From Streptomyces halobius (GTDB lineage: Bacteria; Actinomycetota; Actinomycetes; Streptomycetales; Streptomycetaceae), in assembly GCF_023277745.1 (NCBI RefSeq), contig NZ_CP086322.1:6820001-6884000 (forward strand): a DNA stretch of 64,000 bases, in the 5' to 3' direction. A model generated the notes under the pieces. It was not told the DNA's origin, made no database searches, and saw only the letters and a program-made list of their open reading frames with translations. A program made the translations under genes and the position numbers. Below are positions 15,012-23,489 of the stretch, one piece after another (position 1 is the stretch's first letter; every line of letters begins with the position of its first letter).

Positions 15012-15072
15012 GACACCCCGATAAACACCCTGATGAACACCCCCGGTACACACCCCGATGACGCCCCGGTAA
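15012..15072 (+). repeat. Degenerate 12-bp repeats in the mceG leader
   Basis: About five copies of an ACACCCCGATGA-like unit run head to tail between the sigma gene and mceG, about 85 bases before the ATG. They could be regulatory half-sites or slippage products. Confidence 0.5.
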
Positions 15073-15156
15073 AAAACTTCGGTCTCTCCGCGACGGACGG
15101 GGCGCCCTTCCCCGTAGAGCAGATGACGGAGCTGCTCACGGCGAAGGGTGAACCGG

Positions 15157-16080
15157 ATGGGTGTCGAGATCTGCGTGGAAGGGCTGACCAAGTCCTTCGG
15201 CGACCAGGTCATCTGGCAGAACGTCTCGCTGGAACTGCCCGCCGGAGAGGTCTCGGTCATGCTGGGCCCCTCGGGCACGGGCAAGTCGGTCTTCCTCAAG
15301 AGCCTCGTCGGACTGCTCAAGCCGGAGCGCGGGTCGATCCGCATCGCGGGCACGGACATCACCAAGCTCCGCGAGCACGACCTGTACGAGGTACGGAAGC
15401 TGTTCGGCGTGCTGTTCCAGGACGGCGCCCTGTTCGGGTCGATGAATCTCTACGACAACATCGCCTTCCCGCTGCGCGAGCACACCCGTAAGCAGGAGAG
15501 CGCGATCAGGAAGATCGTGCTCGAGAAGATGGACATGGTCGGTCTGATCGGCGCCGAGGACAAGCTGCCCGGCGAGATATCCGGCGGGATGCGCAAACGG
15601 GCCGGTCTGGCGCGGGCACTGGTGCTCGATCCGGAGATCATTCTCTTCGACGAGCCCGACTCGGGCCTCGATCCGGTACGTGTGGCCTATCTCAACCAGC
15701 TGATCGTCGACCTCAACGCGCAGATCGACGCGACCTTCCTGATCGTCACGCACGACATCGCCTCGGCCCGTCAGGTCCCCGACAACATCGGGCTGCTCTT
15801 CCGCCGAGAACTGGTGATGTTCGGCCCCCGCGAGAAGCTCCTGACCAGCAACGAGCCGGTCGTACGGCAGTTCCTGAACGGCCGGATGCGGGGGCCGATC
15901 GGCATGGCCGAGGAGAAGGACGCCGCCACGATGGCGCGCGAGGCCGTGCACTTCGGCAACGACGGCGCGGTCGACAGCGTGGGCGTCGCCGAGATGACCC
16001 CACGGCTCCTACCGGGGCCCGGAATCAACCGCCCGCCCCGCTGGCAGGCGATCGCCGAGTACGAGGAGGGTGAGAGGTGA
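15157..16080 (+). CDS. mceG: Mce transporter ATPase (MceG/Mkl type)
   Basis: The 307-residue ABC ATPase has Walker A LGPSGTGKS (about residue 37), a Q-loop (LFGVLFQDGALFGSMNLYDNIAFP), signature SGGMRKRAGLARAL, Walker B EIILFDEPDSGLDP and an H-loop VTHD. The G-M-R-K-R signature and DEPDSGLDP are typical of Mkl/MlaF ATPases energising Mce lipid importers. The C-terminal 70 residues exceed a basic ABC domain, as in Mkl. ATG 15,157 follows GAAGGG with eight-base spacing; GTG 15,148 is too close to that site. First gene of the Mce operon. Confidence 0.93.
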   Translation: MGVEICVEGLTKSFGDQVIWQNVSLELPAGEVSVMLGPSGTGKSVFLKSLVGLLKPERGSIRIAGTDITKLREHDLYEVRKLFGVLFQDGALFGSMNLYDNIAFPLREHTRKQESAIRKIVLEKMDMVGLIGAEDKLPGEISGGMRKRAGLARALVLDPEIILFDEPDSGLDPVRVAYLNQLIVDLNAQIDATFLIVTHDIASARQVPDNIGLLFRRELVMFGPREKLLTSNEPVVRQFLNGRMRGPIGMAEEKDAATMAREAVHFGNDGAVDSVGVAEMTPRLLPGPGINRPPRWQAIAEYEEGER

Positions 16081-16087
16081 GCGGCGC

Positions 16088-16858
16088 ATGAGTCTGTCAC
16101 CCAAGGGGGCGCTGCGGCACTCGGGCAGCCTCTTCGCGATGAGCCTGGATGTGCTGCGGACGCTGCCGCGACGCCCGTTCCAGGTACGGGAGTTCATCCA
16201 GCAGTCCTGGTTCATTGCGAGCGTCACGATCCTGCCCACCGCGCTTGTCTCCATCCCGTTCGGGGCGGTGATCGCATTGCAGATCGGCAGTCTGACCCGG
16301 CAGCTGGGCGCGCAGTCGTTCTCGGGCGCCGCCTCGGTGCTCGCGGTGCTTCGGGAGGCCTCGCCGATCGTCACCGCGCTCCTTATCGCGGGGGCGGGCG
16401 GCACCGCGATCTGCGCGGATCTCGGGGCGCGCAAGATCCGCGAGGAAATCGACGCGATGCAGGTCCTCGGCATCGACCCGATCCACCGCCTTGTCGTGCC
16501 CAGGGTCCTGGCGTCGATGGTCGTCGCGGTGCTGCTCAACGGCCTGGTCTCGGTGGTCGGGGTGGCCGGCGGCTACTTCTTCAACGTGGTCCTGCAGAAC
16601 GGCACTCCCGGCGCCTATCTGGCCTCATTCACCACCCTCGCCCAGCTGTCCGACCTCTGGGCGGCGGAGCTCAAGGCCCTGGTCTTCGGAGCCATCGCCG
16701 CGATCGTCGCCTCGTACAAGGGGCTCACCGCCAAGGGCGGTCCCAAGGGCGTCGGTGACGCGGTGAACCAGGCCGTGGTCATCACCTTCATGTTGCTGTT
16801 CGTGACGAACTTCGTGATGACCGCCGTGTACTTCCAAATCGTCCCGCAGAGAGGGTAG
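16088..16858 (+). CDS. yrbEA: Mce-associated YrbE/MlaE permease, first
   Basis: The 256-residue integral membrane protein has the MlaE-family core: FIQQSWFIASVTILPTALVSIPFGAV, EASPIVTALLIAGAGGTAICADLGARKIREEIDAMQVLGIDPI (the conserved E-I-D-A-M-x-V-x-G cytoplasmic coupling motif), then several more helices. It forms the transmembrane channel of the Mce importer with the second YrbE. ATG 16,088 has a GAGAGG site ten bases upstream; an in-frame GTG at 16,070 is an alternative. Confidence 0.93.
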   Translation: MSLSPKGALRHSGSLFAMSLDVLRTLPRRPFQVREFIQQSWFIASVTILPTALVSIPFGAVIALQIGSLTRQLGAQSFSGAASVLAVLREASPIVTALLIAGAGGTAICADLGARKIREEIDAMQVLGIDPIHRLVVPRVLASMVVAVLLNGLVSVVGVAGGYFFNVVLQNGTPGAYLASFTTLAQLSDLWAAELKALVFGAIAAIVASYKGLTAKGGPKGVGDAVNQAVVITFMLLFVTNFVMTAVYFQIVPQRG

Positions 16859-16861
16859 TTG

Positions 16862-17677
16862 ATGCGGCTTCGCGACCGCCCGCTCCGCTCGCTCGAAGAG
16901 CTGGGCAGCCAACTGGCCTTCTACGGCCGATCCCTGGCCTGGACAGGCCGCACCCTGCGCCGCTACAAGAAGGAGATCCTTCGCCTGCTCGCCGAGGTGA
17001 GCTTCGGCCGTGGCGCCCTCGCCGTCATCGGCGGCACGGTCGGCGTGATCGCCTTCCTGTCCTTCTTCACCGGCACCGAGGTCGGACTGCAGGGCTACAC
17101 CGCCCTCAACCAGTTGGGCACCTCCAACTTCGTGGCGTTCCTGTCGGCGTACTTCAACACCCGGGAGATCGCTCCCCTGGTGGCGGGCCTCGCCCTGTCC
17201 GCGACGGTCGGGGCCGGGTTCACCGCGCAGCTGGGCGCGATGCGGATCAGCGAGGAGACCGACGCGCTTGAAGTGATGGGCGTCCCCTCGCTGCCGTTCC
17301 TGGTGACCACCCGGATGATCGCCGGTTTCGTTGCGGTGATCCCGCTGTATGTGGTCGGCCTGCTGTCCTCGTACTTCGCCGCGCGCACCATCACCACCGG
17401 CTACTACGGGCAGTCCGCGGGCACCTACGACCACTACTTCCAGCAGTACCTGCCACCGGTGGACGTGCTCTGGTCCTTCGGCAAGGTGATCGTCTTCGCC
17501 GTCGTGATCATCCTGGTGCACTGCTACTACGGCTACTACGCGAGCGGCGGTCCGGCCGGGGTCGGTGTCGCGGTCGGCCGTGCGGTGCGTACCTCCATCG
17601 TCGCCATCAACGTCCTGGACTTCTTCCTCAGCCTCGCGATCTGGGGCGCCGTCACGACCGTACGAATAGCGGGGTAG
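16862..17677 (+). CDS. yrbEB: Mce-associated YrbE/MlaE permease, second
   Basis: The 271-residue paralogue of the preceding gene shows about five membrane segments and the motifs EIAPLVAGLALSATVGAGFTAQLGAMRISEETDALEVMGVPSLPFLV and SGGPAGVGVAVGRAVRTS. The AGAGGG site six bases before ATG 16,862 lies over the previous stop codon. A TTG directly before the ATG is in frame but not needed. Confidence 0.93.
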   Translation: MRLRDRPLRSLEELGSQLAFYGRSLAWTGRTLRRYKKEILRLLAEVSFGRGALAVIGGTVGVIAFLSFFTGTEVGLQGYTALNQLGTSNFVAFLSAYFNTREIAPLVAGLALSATVGAGFTAQLGAMRISEETDALEVMGVPSLPFLVTTRMIAGFVAVIPLYVVGLLSSYFAARTITTGYYGQSAGTYDHYFQQYLPPVDVLWSFGKVIVFAVVIILVHCYYGYYASGGPAGVGVAVGRAVRTSIVAINVLDFFLSLAIWGAVTTVRIAG

Positions 17678-17682
17678 GACAG

Positions 17683-18951
17683 ATGAGGATTCCGATCTCT
17701 CCTGCTTCGCGCGGCGCCAAGCTGCGGCTGTACGGCATCGTGTTCATCGCGGTCATCGCGCTGCTGCTCTCCCTTTCCGTCGCCGTGTACCAGCAGGTGT
17801 TCACCTCCGTCGTACGGATCACGCTGCAGGCCGACACCCTGGGCAACCAGCTGGAGCCGCGGGCCGACGTCAAGCTGCGCGGCCTCCTGGTCGGCGAGGT
17901 CCGCGAGGTGCGGGCCGACGGTGAGAAGGCGACCCTCGGCATCGCCCTGAAGCCGGAGCACATCGCCCGGATCCCGTCCGATGTCCACGCGCGGCTGCTG
18001 CCCAAGACGCTGTTCGGCGAGAAGTACGTCGAGCTGGTGGAGCCCCGTAAGCCGTCGGGCCGGCACATCCGCGCGGGTGACGTCGTCACGCAGGACCGCA
18101 CCACGGTCGGCATCGAGGTGCAGCAGCTGATGAACGATCTGCTGCCGCTCCTTCGCACCGTGCGGCCCGCCGATCTCAACGCGACGCTCTCCGCGTTCGC
18201 CACCGCGCTCGACGGACGCGGCGACCGGATCGGCGCCAACCTCACCCGCGTCGAGCGCTATCTGCGTCGCCTCAACCCGCATCTGCCGTCTCTGAAGGAG
18301 GACATCGCGCGCTTCGCCGACGTCGCCGAGGTGTACGCCGACGCGGCGCCCGACCTGATGAGGATCCTGCGGAACTCCGTCACCACCAGCCGCACCCTCG
18401 TGGAGAAGCAGGACCAACTGGCCGCCGCCCTCACCGCGACCGCCACCGCGGCCGGCACCGGCGAGGAGTTCCTCGACGACAACGGCGAGCGCCTGATCAC
18501 TCTCGGCCGGGTCTCCCGCCCGACGCTGGCGCTGTTCGCCCGCTATGCGCCCGAGTATCCCTGCCTGCTTGAGGGCCTGGTGCGGCAGGACAAGGCGTCC
18601 GAAGAGACCTATCGAGGCGGAAAGATGCGTATCACCCTCGAATTCGTCCACCCGCAGCCCGCGTACGAGCCCGGCGAGGAACCGCGCTACGCGGACCGCT
18701 CGGGCCCCAACTGCCGCGGGCTGCCCCATCCCCGGGTGCCCGCCGGGGACGACCAGCTCAACGACGGTACGAAGCCCAACAAGGTCGGTGGGCGGTCCGG
18801 CGCGGCCACGATGTCCTCGACCGAGGCCGAACAGCGGGCCGTCGGCTCCCTCGTGGCCCCGGTGATGGGGGTGCCGGCGGACCAGGTGCCCCCAGTCGCG
18901 ACGCTCCTCTTCGGCCCGATGGCGCGCGGAACGGCGGTGAGCGTCGCATGA
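17683..18951 (+). CDS. mceA: Mce-family lipid-binding protein, first (MceA position)
   Basis: The 422-residue protein has an N-terminal membrane anchor (LRLYGIVFIAVIALLLSLSVAVYQQV), then the MlaD/Mce beta-barrel (RITLQADTLGNQLEPRADVKLRGLLVGEVREVRADGEKATLGIAL, up to LFGEKYVEL). A long helical domain follows (ADLNATLSAFATALDGRGDRIGANL...) that in Mce complexes forms part of the periplasm-spanning tube. Near the end YPCLLEGL and GPNCRGLP contribute cysteines typical of actinobacterial MceA. Its stop overlaps the next ATG (ATGA). Confidence 0.9.
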   Translation: MRIPISPASRGAKLRLYGIVFIAVIALLLSLSVAVYQQVFTSVVRITLQADTLGNQLEPRADVKLRGLLVGEVREVRADGEKATLGIALKPEHIARIPSDVHARLLPKTLFGEKYVELVEPRKPSGRHIRAGDVVTQDRTTVGIEVQQLMNDLLPLLRTVRPADLNATLSAFATALDGRGDRIGANLTRVERYLRRLNPHLPSLKEDIARFADVAEVYADAAPDLMRILRNSVTTSRTLVEKQDQLAAALTATATAAGTGEEFLDDNGERLITLGRVSRPTLALFARYAPEYPCLLEGLVRQDKASEETYRGGKMRITLEFVHPQPAYEPGEEPRYADRSGPNCRGLPHPRVPAGDDQLNDGTKPNKVGGRSGAATMSSTEAEQRAVGSLVAPVMGVPADQVPPVATLLFGPMARGTAVSVA

Positions 18952-19985
18952 AGGTGGGACGAGCCACGGAAACCGCGGTGCCTTTGGTGAAGTTCCTGCT
19001 GTTCGCGGTGGCGACGGTGGTGGCGACGGCGCTGCTCGCGGCCACCATCGTCAATATCTCCTTCACCCCGCAGCACACCTACCGCGCGGTGTTCAGCGAT
19101 GTCACCAGCCTGGAGGAGGGCGACGACATCAGGGTCGCCGGGGTGCGGGTCGGCGAGGTCGAGGGCATCCGGATCAAGGACCGGACCCGAGCCGAGGTCA
19201 CCTTCACCGTCACCCAGGACCGGCCGCTGTTCACCAGCACCGGCGCCGTCATCCGCTACCGGAGCCTGGTCGGGCAGCGCTACATCGCGCTGACCGAGGG
19301 CGCGGGCGGCAGCACACCGCTGCGGCCCGGGGGCCGGATCCCGCTGTCCCGGACCCAGCCCGCGCTCGATCTGAACGCGCTGCTCGCCGGGTTCAAGCCG
19401 CTGTTCGCCGCGCTGAGCCCCAAGGACGTGAACCAGCTCGCCGCCGAGATCATCAAGACCCTGCAGGGCGAGGGCGGCACGGTCAACAGCCTCCTGGCCC
19501 ACACGGCGTCGCTCACCACCACCCTGGCCGACCGCGACAAGCTCATCGGCTCCGTGATCGACAACCTCAACGAGGTGCTCACGACCCTGGACAAGCGCGG
19601 CGCCCGCTTCTCCTCGCTGCTCAAGCAGTTGCAGCGGCTTGTCTCCGGACTGTCCGCGGACCGTAAGCCGATCGGCGACTCGCTGGTGAACATCGGGCGC
19701 CTGACCGAGGCCGCCTCGGGCCTGATCGAGGAGGCACGGCCCCCGCTGCGGGACGACATCAAGGAGCTGGGCGAGCTCACCGGAACGCTGAACGACAACG
19801 AGAAGACCGTGGAGGGCGTGCTGAAGCGGCTGCCGAACAAGCTCAACAAGTTGACCCGGACCGCGTCCTACGGCTCCTGGTTCAACTTCTACCTCTGTGA
19901 CTTCGACGGCCGGGTCGTGCTGCCGAAGACCAAGGAGGTGCTCACTCCCGAGCTGCATGTGGCACGGGCGAGGTGTGGCGGATGA
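18948..19985 (+). CDS. mceB: Mce-family lipid-binding protein, second (MceB position)
   Basis: The 345-residue protein has a membrane anchor (VKFLLFAVATVVATALLAATIVNI), the Mce domain (YRAVFSDVTSLEEGDDIRVAGVRVGEVEGIRI, RSLVGQRYIAL) and a long helical segment, closing with SYGSWFNFYLCDFDGRV, the usual end of MceB. Coupled to its neighbours by 4-base overlaps. Confidence 0.9.
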   Translation: MKVGRATETAVPLVKFLLFAVATVVATALLAATIVNISFTPQHTYRAVFSDVTSLEEGDDIRVAGVRVGEVEGIRIKDRTRAEVTFTVTQDRPLFTSTGAVIRYRSLVGQRYIALTEGAGGSTPLRPGGRIPLSRTQPALDLNALLAGFKPLFAALSPKDVNQLAAEIIKTLQGEGGTVNSLLAHTASLTTTLADRDKLIGSVIDNLNEVLTTLDKRGARFSSLLKQLQRLVSGLSADRKPIGDSLVNIGRLTEAASGLIEEARPPLRDDIKELGELTGTLNDNEKTVEGVLKRLPNKLNKLTRTASYGSWFNFYLCDFDGRVVLPKTKEVLTPELHVARARCGG

Positions 19986-21061
19986 GGCTGCGTGTGCCGC
20001 GCATACCGCGGCTGTCCCCGCAACGGCTGTCCCCGAGCCGGATACGGCTGTCCCCGCAACGGCCACGGAGGCGTGGGCGGATGACCCCGTTCCGTGAGCG
20101 GAACCCGGTGGTGATCGGTGTCGTGGGTCTCACCACCCTCGGCCTCATGACCGCCGCCGCGTTCAACGCCGACAGCCTGCCGCTGATCGGCAACGGCGAG
20201 ACGTACAGCGCGGCCTTCTCGGAGGCGGGCGGGCTCAAGCCGGGCGACGAGGTACGGATCGCCGGGGTGAAGGTCGGCAAGATCGACGAGGTCGACCTGG
20301 ACGGCGACCATGTGAAGGTCACCTTCAAGGTCAAGGGCGAGCCGGAGTTCGGCACCAGGACCGGCGCGTCCATCCGGATCAAGACGATTCTGGGCTCGAA
20401 GTACATGGCACTGGAGCCCAGGGGACCCGGGCAGTTGAAGCCGGGCACCGAGATCCCGGTGGACCGGACGACACCCGCGTACGACGTCGTGACCGCGTTC
20501 AGTGATCTGACCACCACCACGGAGAAGGTCGACACCGACCAGCTCGCCAAGGCCATGGACACCATCTCCACCACCTTCGAGGACTCCCCCGCCGAAGTGA
20601 AGGCGTCCATCGAGGGTCTGTCGAAGATCTCCCGCACGGTCGCATCGCGCGACAAGGAGCTGCGCGAACTCCTCGACCATGCCAACGGGGTCACCGAGGT
20701 GCTCGCCGACCGCTCCGGCGAGTTCTCCACCCTGGTCAAGGACGCCGACAAACTGCTCACCGAGATCGCCAAGCGCCGGGCGGCGATCCGCACCCTCCTC
20801 AAGAGCTCGGCCACGCTCGGCGTCGAGCTCTCGGGCCTGGTGGCGGACAACCGCAAGGAGATCGGCCCGGCGCTCAAGGGCCTGGACTCAGTGGTCTCGA
20901 TGCTGGAGCGCAACCACTCCAGCCTCGAACGCAGCGTCCAGCTGCTCGCACCCTATGTACGGCTCTTCACCAACACCCTCGGCAACGGCCGCTGGTTCGA
21001 CAGCTATATCCAGAACCTGGTCGCCGCCCCGGTGGTCCCGCGGACGGGAGACTCGCGATGA
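19982..21061 (+). CDS. mceC: Mce-family lipid-binding protein, third (MceC position)
   Basis: The Mce domain (YSAAFSEAGGLKPGDEVRIAGVKVGKIDEVDLDGDHVKVTFKV, ILGSKYMALEP) follows a membrane anchor (NPVVIGVVGLTTLGLMTAAAFN), with a helical C-terminus ending NGRWFDSYIQNLV. The ATG at 19,982 overlaps the previous stop (ATGA) and adds an unusual Arg/Pro/Ser N-terminus with three RLSP-type repeats encoded by CTGTCCCCG-containing DNA repeats. A family-like start would be ATG 20,081 (MTPFRERNP). Confidence 0.9.
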   Translation: MRLRVPRIPRLSPQRLSPSRIRLSPQRPRRRGRMTPFRERNPVVIGVVGLTTLGLMTAAAFNADSLPLIGNGETYSAAFSEAGGLKPGDEVRIAGVKVGKIDEVDLDGDHVKVTFKVKGEPEFGTRTGASIRIKTILGSKYMALEPRGPGQLKPGTEIPVDRTTPAYDVVTAFSDLTTTTEKVDTDQLAKAMDTISTTFEDSPAEVKASIEGLSKISRTVASRDKELRELLDHANGVTEVLADRSGEFSTLVKDADKLLTEIAKRRAAIRTLLKSSATLGVELSGLVADNRKEIGPALKGLDSVVSMLERNHSSLERSVQLLAPYVRLFTNTLGNGRWFDSYIQNLVAAPVVPRTGDSR

Positions 21062-22191
21062 GCAAGCACGCACGACTCCTGCGGCGGACGGCTCTGGTGA
21101 CCGCTCTGGTCCTGGTGGCCACGCTCACCGTGGTGCTCTGGCCGCGCAGTGAACCGGTGCGCGTCACCGCGTACTTCCCGCGCACCGTCGGCATCTATCC
21201 CGGTTCGGACGTCCGGGTGCTCGGTGTCCGGATCGGCGAGGTCAAGGAGATCGCCGCGGAGGGCGAGCGGGTGCGGGTGACCCTTGAGTACGAGGACGAG
21301 CGCAAGGTCCCCGCCGACGCCAAGGCCGCGATCATCAACTCCTCGGTGGTCAGCGACCGTTATCTCCAGCTTCTTCCGGTGTACCGCAAGGGCCCGGTGA
21401 TGCGGACCGGCGATGTCATTCCGCAGAGCCGTACCGCCGTACCGGTCGAGCTGGACCGCGTCTTCGACAGTCTGCACACCACGTCGGAGGCGCTCGGCCC
21501 GCGCGGCGCCAACAAGAAGGGCTCGCTGTCCCGGCTGCTCGGGGTGAGCGCGGACATCCTCGGAGGTCAGGGCGAGAACCTGCACCAAACCGTGGAGGAC
21601 CTCTCCTTGGCCGTCACCACCCTCTCCGACGGCAGGGGCGACCTGTTCGGCACCGTACGGAACCTGCAGCTGTTCACGGCCATGCTCGCCAAGGACGACA
21701 AGAGCGTGCGGTCGTTCAACGCCAGCCTGGCGCAGGTGGCCGACCAGCTCGCCGGAGAGCGCGAGGACCTCGGGGCCGCGCTGAAGCACCTGGGCGTCGC
21801 ACTCGCCGATGTGCAGGAGTTCGTCAAGAAGAACAAGAAGTCGCTGACCTCCAATGTGAAGGGGCTCAGCAAGGTCACCAAGGTGCTTGTCACCCAGCGG
21901 GCCGCGCTCGCCGAGATCCTGGAGACCGCGCCGGCCGGCCTGTCGAATCTGCAGAACGCCTACAACCCGAGCTCGGGCACCCTCGACACCCGTAACAACG
22001 CCGAACAGGCACAGGACCCGGCCGCGCTGCTCTGCTCGCTGCTCGGCACCACCGGTGAGAAGCAGGCCGCGGAATGCAAGGACCTGAGGAAACTCTTCGA
22101 CTCGCTGCCCAAGGTGCCGCAGGCACAAGGGGTTTCGGGCGCGGAGCCGAGCGACAGGACCCTCGGCGGAATCCTGGAGGTCGGGGTATGA
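21058..22191 (+). CDS. mceD: Mce-family lipid-binding protein, fourth (MceD position)
   Basis: The 377-residue protein has an N-terminal anchor (RRTALVTALVLVATLTVVLW), Mce domain (VTAYFPRTVGIYPGSDVRVLGVRIGEVKEIAAEGERVRVTLEY, SVVSDRYLQLLPVY), helical domain and a C-terminus with LLCSLLGTTGEKQAAECKDL. Overlaps both neighbours by ATGA. Confidence 0.9.
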   Translation: MSKHARLLRRTALVTALVLVATLTVVLWPRSEPVRVTAYFPRTVGIYPGSDVRVLGVRIGEVKEIAAEGERVRVTLEYEDERKVPADAKAAIINSSVVSDRYLQLLPVYRKGPVMRTGDVIPQSRTAVPVELDRVFDSLHTTSEALGPRGANKKGSLSRLLGVSADILGGQGENLHQTVEDLSLAVTTLSDGRGDLFGTVRNLQLFTAMLAKDDKSVRSFNASLAQVADQLAGEREDLGAALKHLGVALADVQEFVKKNKKSLTSNVKGLSKVTKVLVTQRAALAEILETAPAGLSNLQNAYNPSSGTLDTRNNAEQAQDPAALLCSLLGTTGEKQAAECKDLRKLFDSLPKVPQAQGVSGAEPSDRTLGGILEVGV

Positions 22192-23489
22192 GCGCGCTGC
22201 GCAAGGGCGGGACGGCCGCCTGGGCCGCGATCGGTTCGCTGCTGTTGGCCGGCTGCGAGTTCAATGGTCTGTACGACGTCGAGCTGCCCGGCGGTGCGGC
22301 CAAGGACGCGGGCGCCTACCGGGTCACGGTCGAGTTCCGGGACGTACTCGACCTGGTGCCGCAGTCGACGGTGAAGGTCAACAACGTCACCGTGGGCTCG
22401 GTCGAGAAGGTGGAGCTCGACGGCTGGCACGCCAAGGTACGGCTGCGGGTTGCCGGTTCGGTGAAGCTGCCCGACAACGCGGTCGCCGATCTGCGGCAGA
22501 CCAGCATGCTCGGCGAGAAATACGTGGCCCTGTCCGCCCCGCCGGACAGCGCCCCCGCCGGCAAGCTCAAGGACGGCGCGCGGATTCCGCTGTCCCGCAG
22601 CGGCCGCAACCCGGAGATCGAAGAAGTGCTCTCCGCGCTGTCGGCGCTGCTCAACGGCGGTGGTGTGGCCCAGCTCAAGACGATCACCACGGAGCTCAAC
22701 AAGGCCCTGGACGGCCGCGAGAACCGGGTCAAGTCGTTGCTGAAAGAGCTGGACACGTTCGTCGGCGGTCTCGACGGCCAGCGCCAGGAGATCGTGCGGG
22801 CGCTCAAGGGCATCGACCGCCTTGCCAAGCGCCTCAAGAGCGAGAAGAAGACGATCGGCGATGCCGTCGACACCGTGCCGCCCGCCCTCAAGGTGCTCGC
22901 CGACCAGCGCCGCGATCTGACGAAAATGCTCACGTCGCTGTCGAAGCTCGGTCAGACGGGCACCAGGGTGATCGACGCCTCGCGCTCCGACGTGATCGCC
23001 AATCTGAAGCAACTGCGGCCGATCCTGGAGCAGTTGAACAAGGCGGGCGACGATCTGCCGAACTCCCTGGAGCTGCTGACGACCTACCCCTTCCCGCGCG
23101 GCGTCACCGACGCCATCAAGGGCGACTACGTCAACCTCAAGATCACCGCCGATCTTGATCTGGCGAGCATCTACGGCAATCTCGCCGACGACCCCAAGAA
23201 GAAGCCGGACGGTTCGGACAAGCCCGGGCTTCCCGAGGTGCCGGAGACGCCGAAGCTGCCGGACGTCCCCGGCGTTTCGGACGCCCCCGAGATCCCTGAG
23301 CTGCCCGACGACCCGAAGCTGCCGGCCACCCCCGACGACCCGGCGGACCCGGGTGGCGGCGGTGAGCAGCTGTGCCCGCCGGTGTGCGCAGGCCGGTACG
23401 CCGCGTACGGGAACGGGGGCGCCGAGGGCTCTCCGCCCGGGATCAACCTGGCTCTGGCCGAGCTCCTGCTGAGGGGGATCTACTCGTGA
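22188..23489 (+). CDS. mceE: Mce-family lipoprotein (MceE position)
   Basis: The signal peptide ends in a lipobox (AAIGSLLLAGCEFNGLYDVELPGG), so the protein is a lipid-anchored Mce subunit, as MceE usually is. The Mce domain (YRVTVEFRDVLDLVPQSTVKVNNVTVGSVEKVELDG, MLGEKYVALS) and helical domain follow. From about residue 345 there is a Pro/Asp-rich stretch (PELPDDPKLPATPDDPADPGG), then CPPVCAG and a hydrophobic end. The GGAGGT site precedes the ATG by seven bases. Confidence 0.92.
   Translation: MSALRKGGTAAWAAIGSLLLAGCEFNGLYDVELPGGAAKDAGAYRVTVEFRDVLDLVPQSTVKVNNVTVGSVEKVELDGWHAKVRLRVAGSVKLPDNAVADLRQTSMLGEKYVALSAPPDSAPAGKLKDGARIPLSRSGRNPEIEEVLSALSALLNGGGVAQLKTITTELNKALDGRENRVKSLLKELDTFVGGLDGQRQEIVRALKGIDRLAKRLKSEKKTIGDAVDTVPPALKVLADQRRDLTKMLTSLSKLGQTGTRVIDASRSDVIANLKQLRPILEQLNKAGDDLPNSLELLTTYPFPRGVTDAIKGDYVNLKITADLDLASIYGNLADDPKKKPDGSDKPGLPEVPETPKLPDVPGVSDAPEIPELPDDPKLPATPDDPADPGGGGEQLCPPVCAGRYAAYGNGGAEGSPPGINLALAELLLRGIYS

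Noticed and set aside
14906..15156. DnaA boxes or replication origin in the repeat-rich mceG leader
   Set aside because: The repeats do not match TTATCCACA and the neighbours are transporter genes, not dnaA or dnaN.
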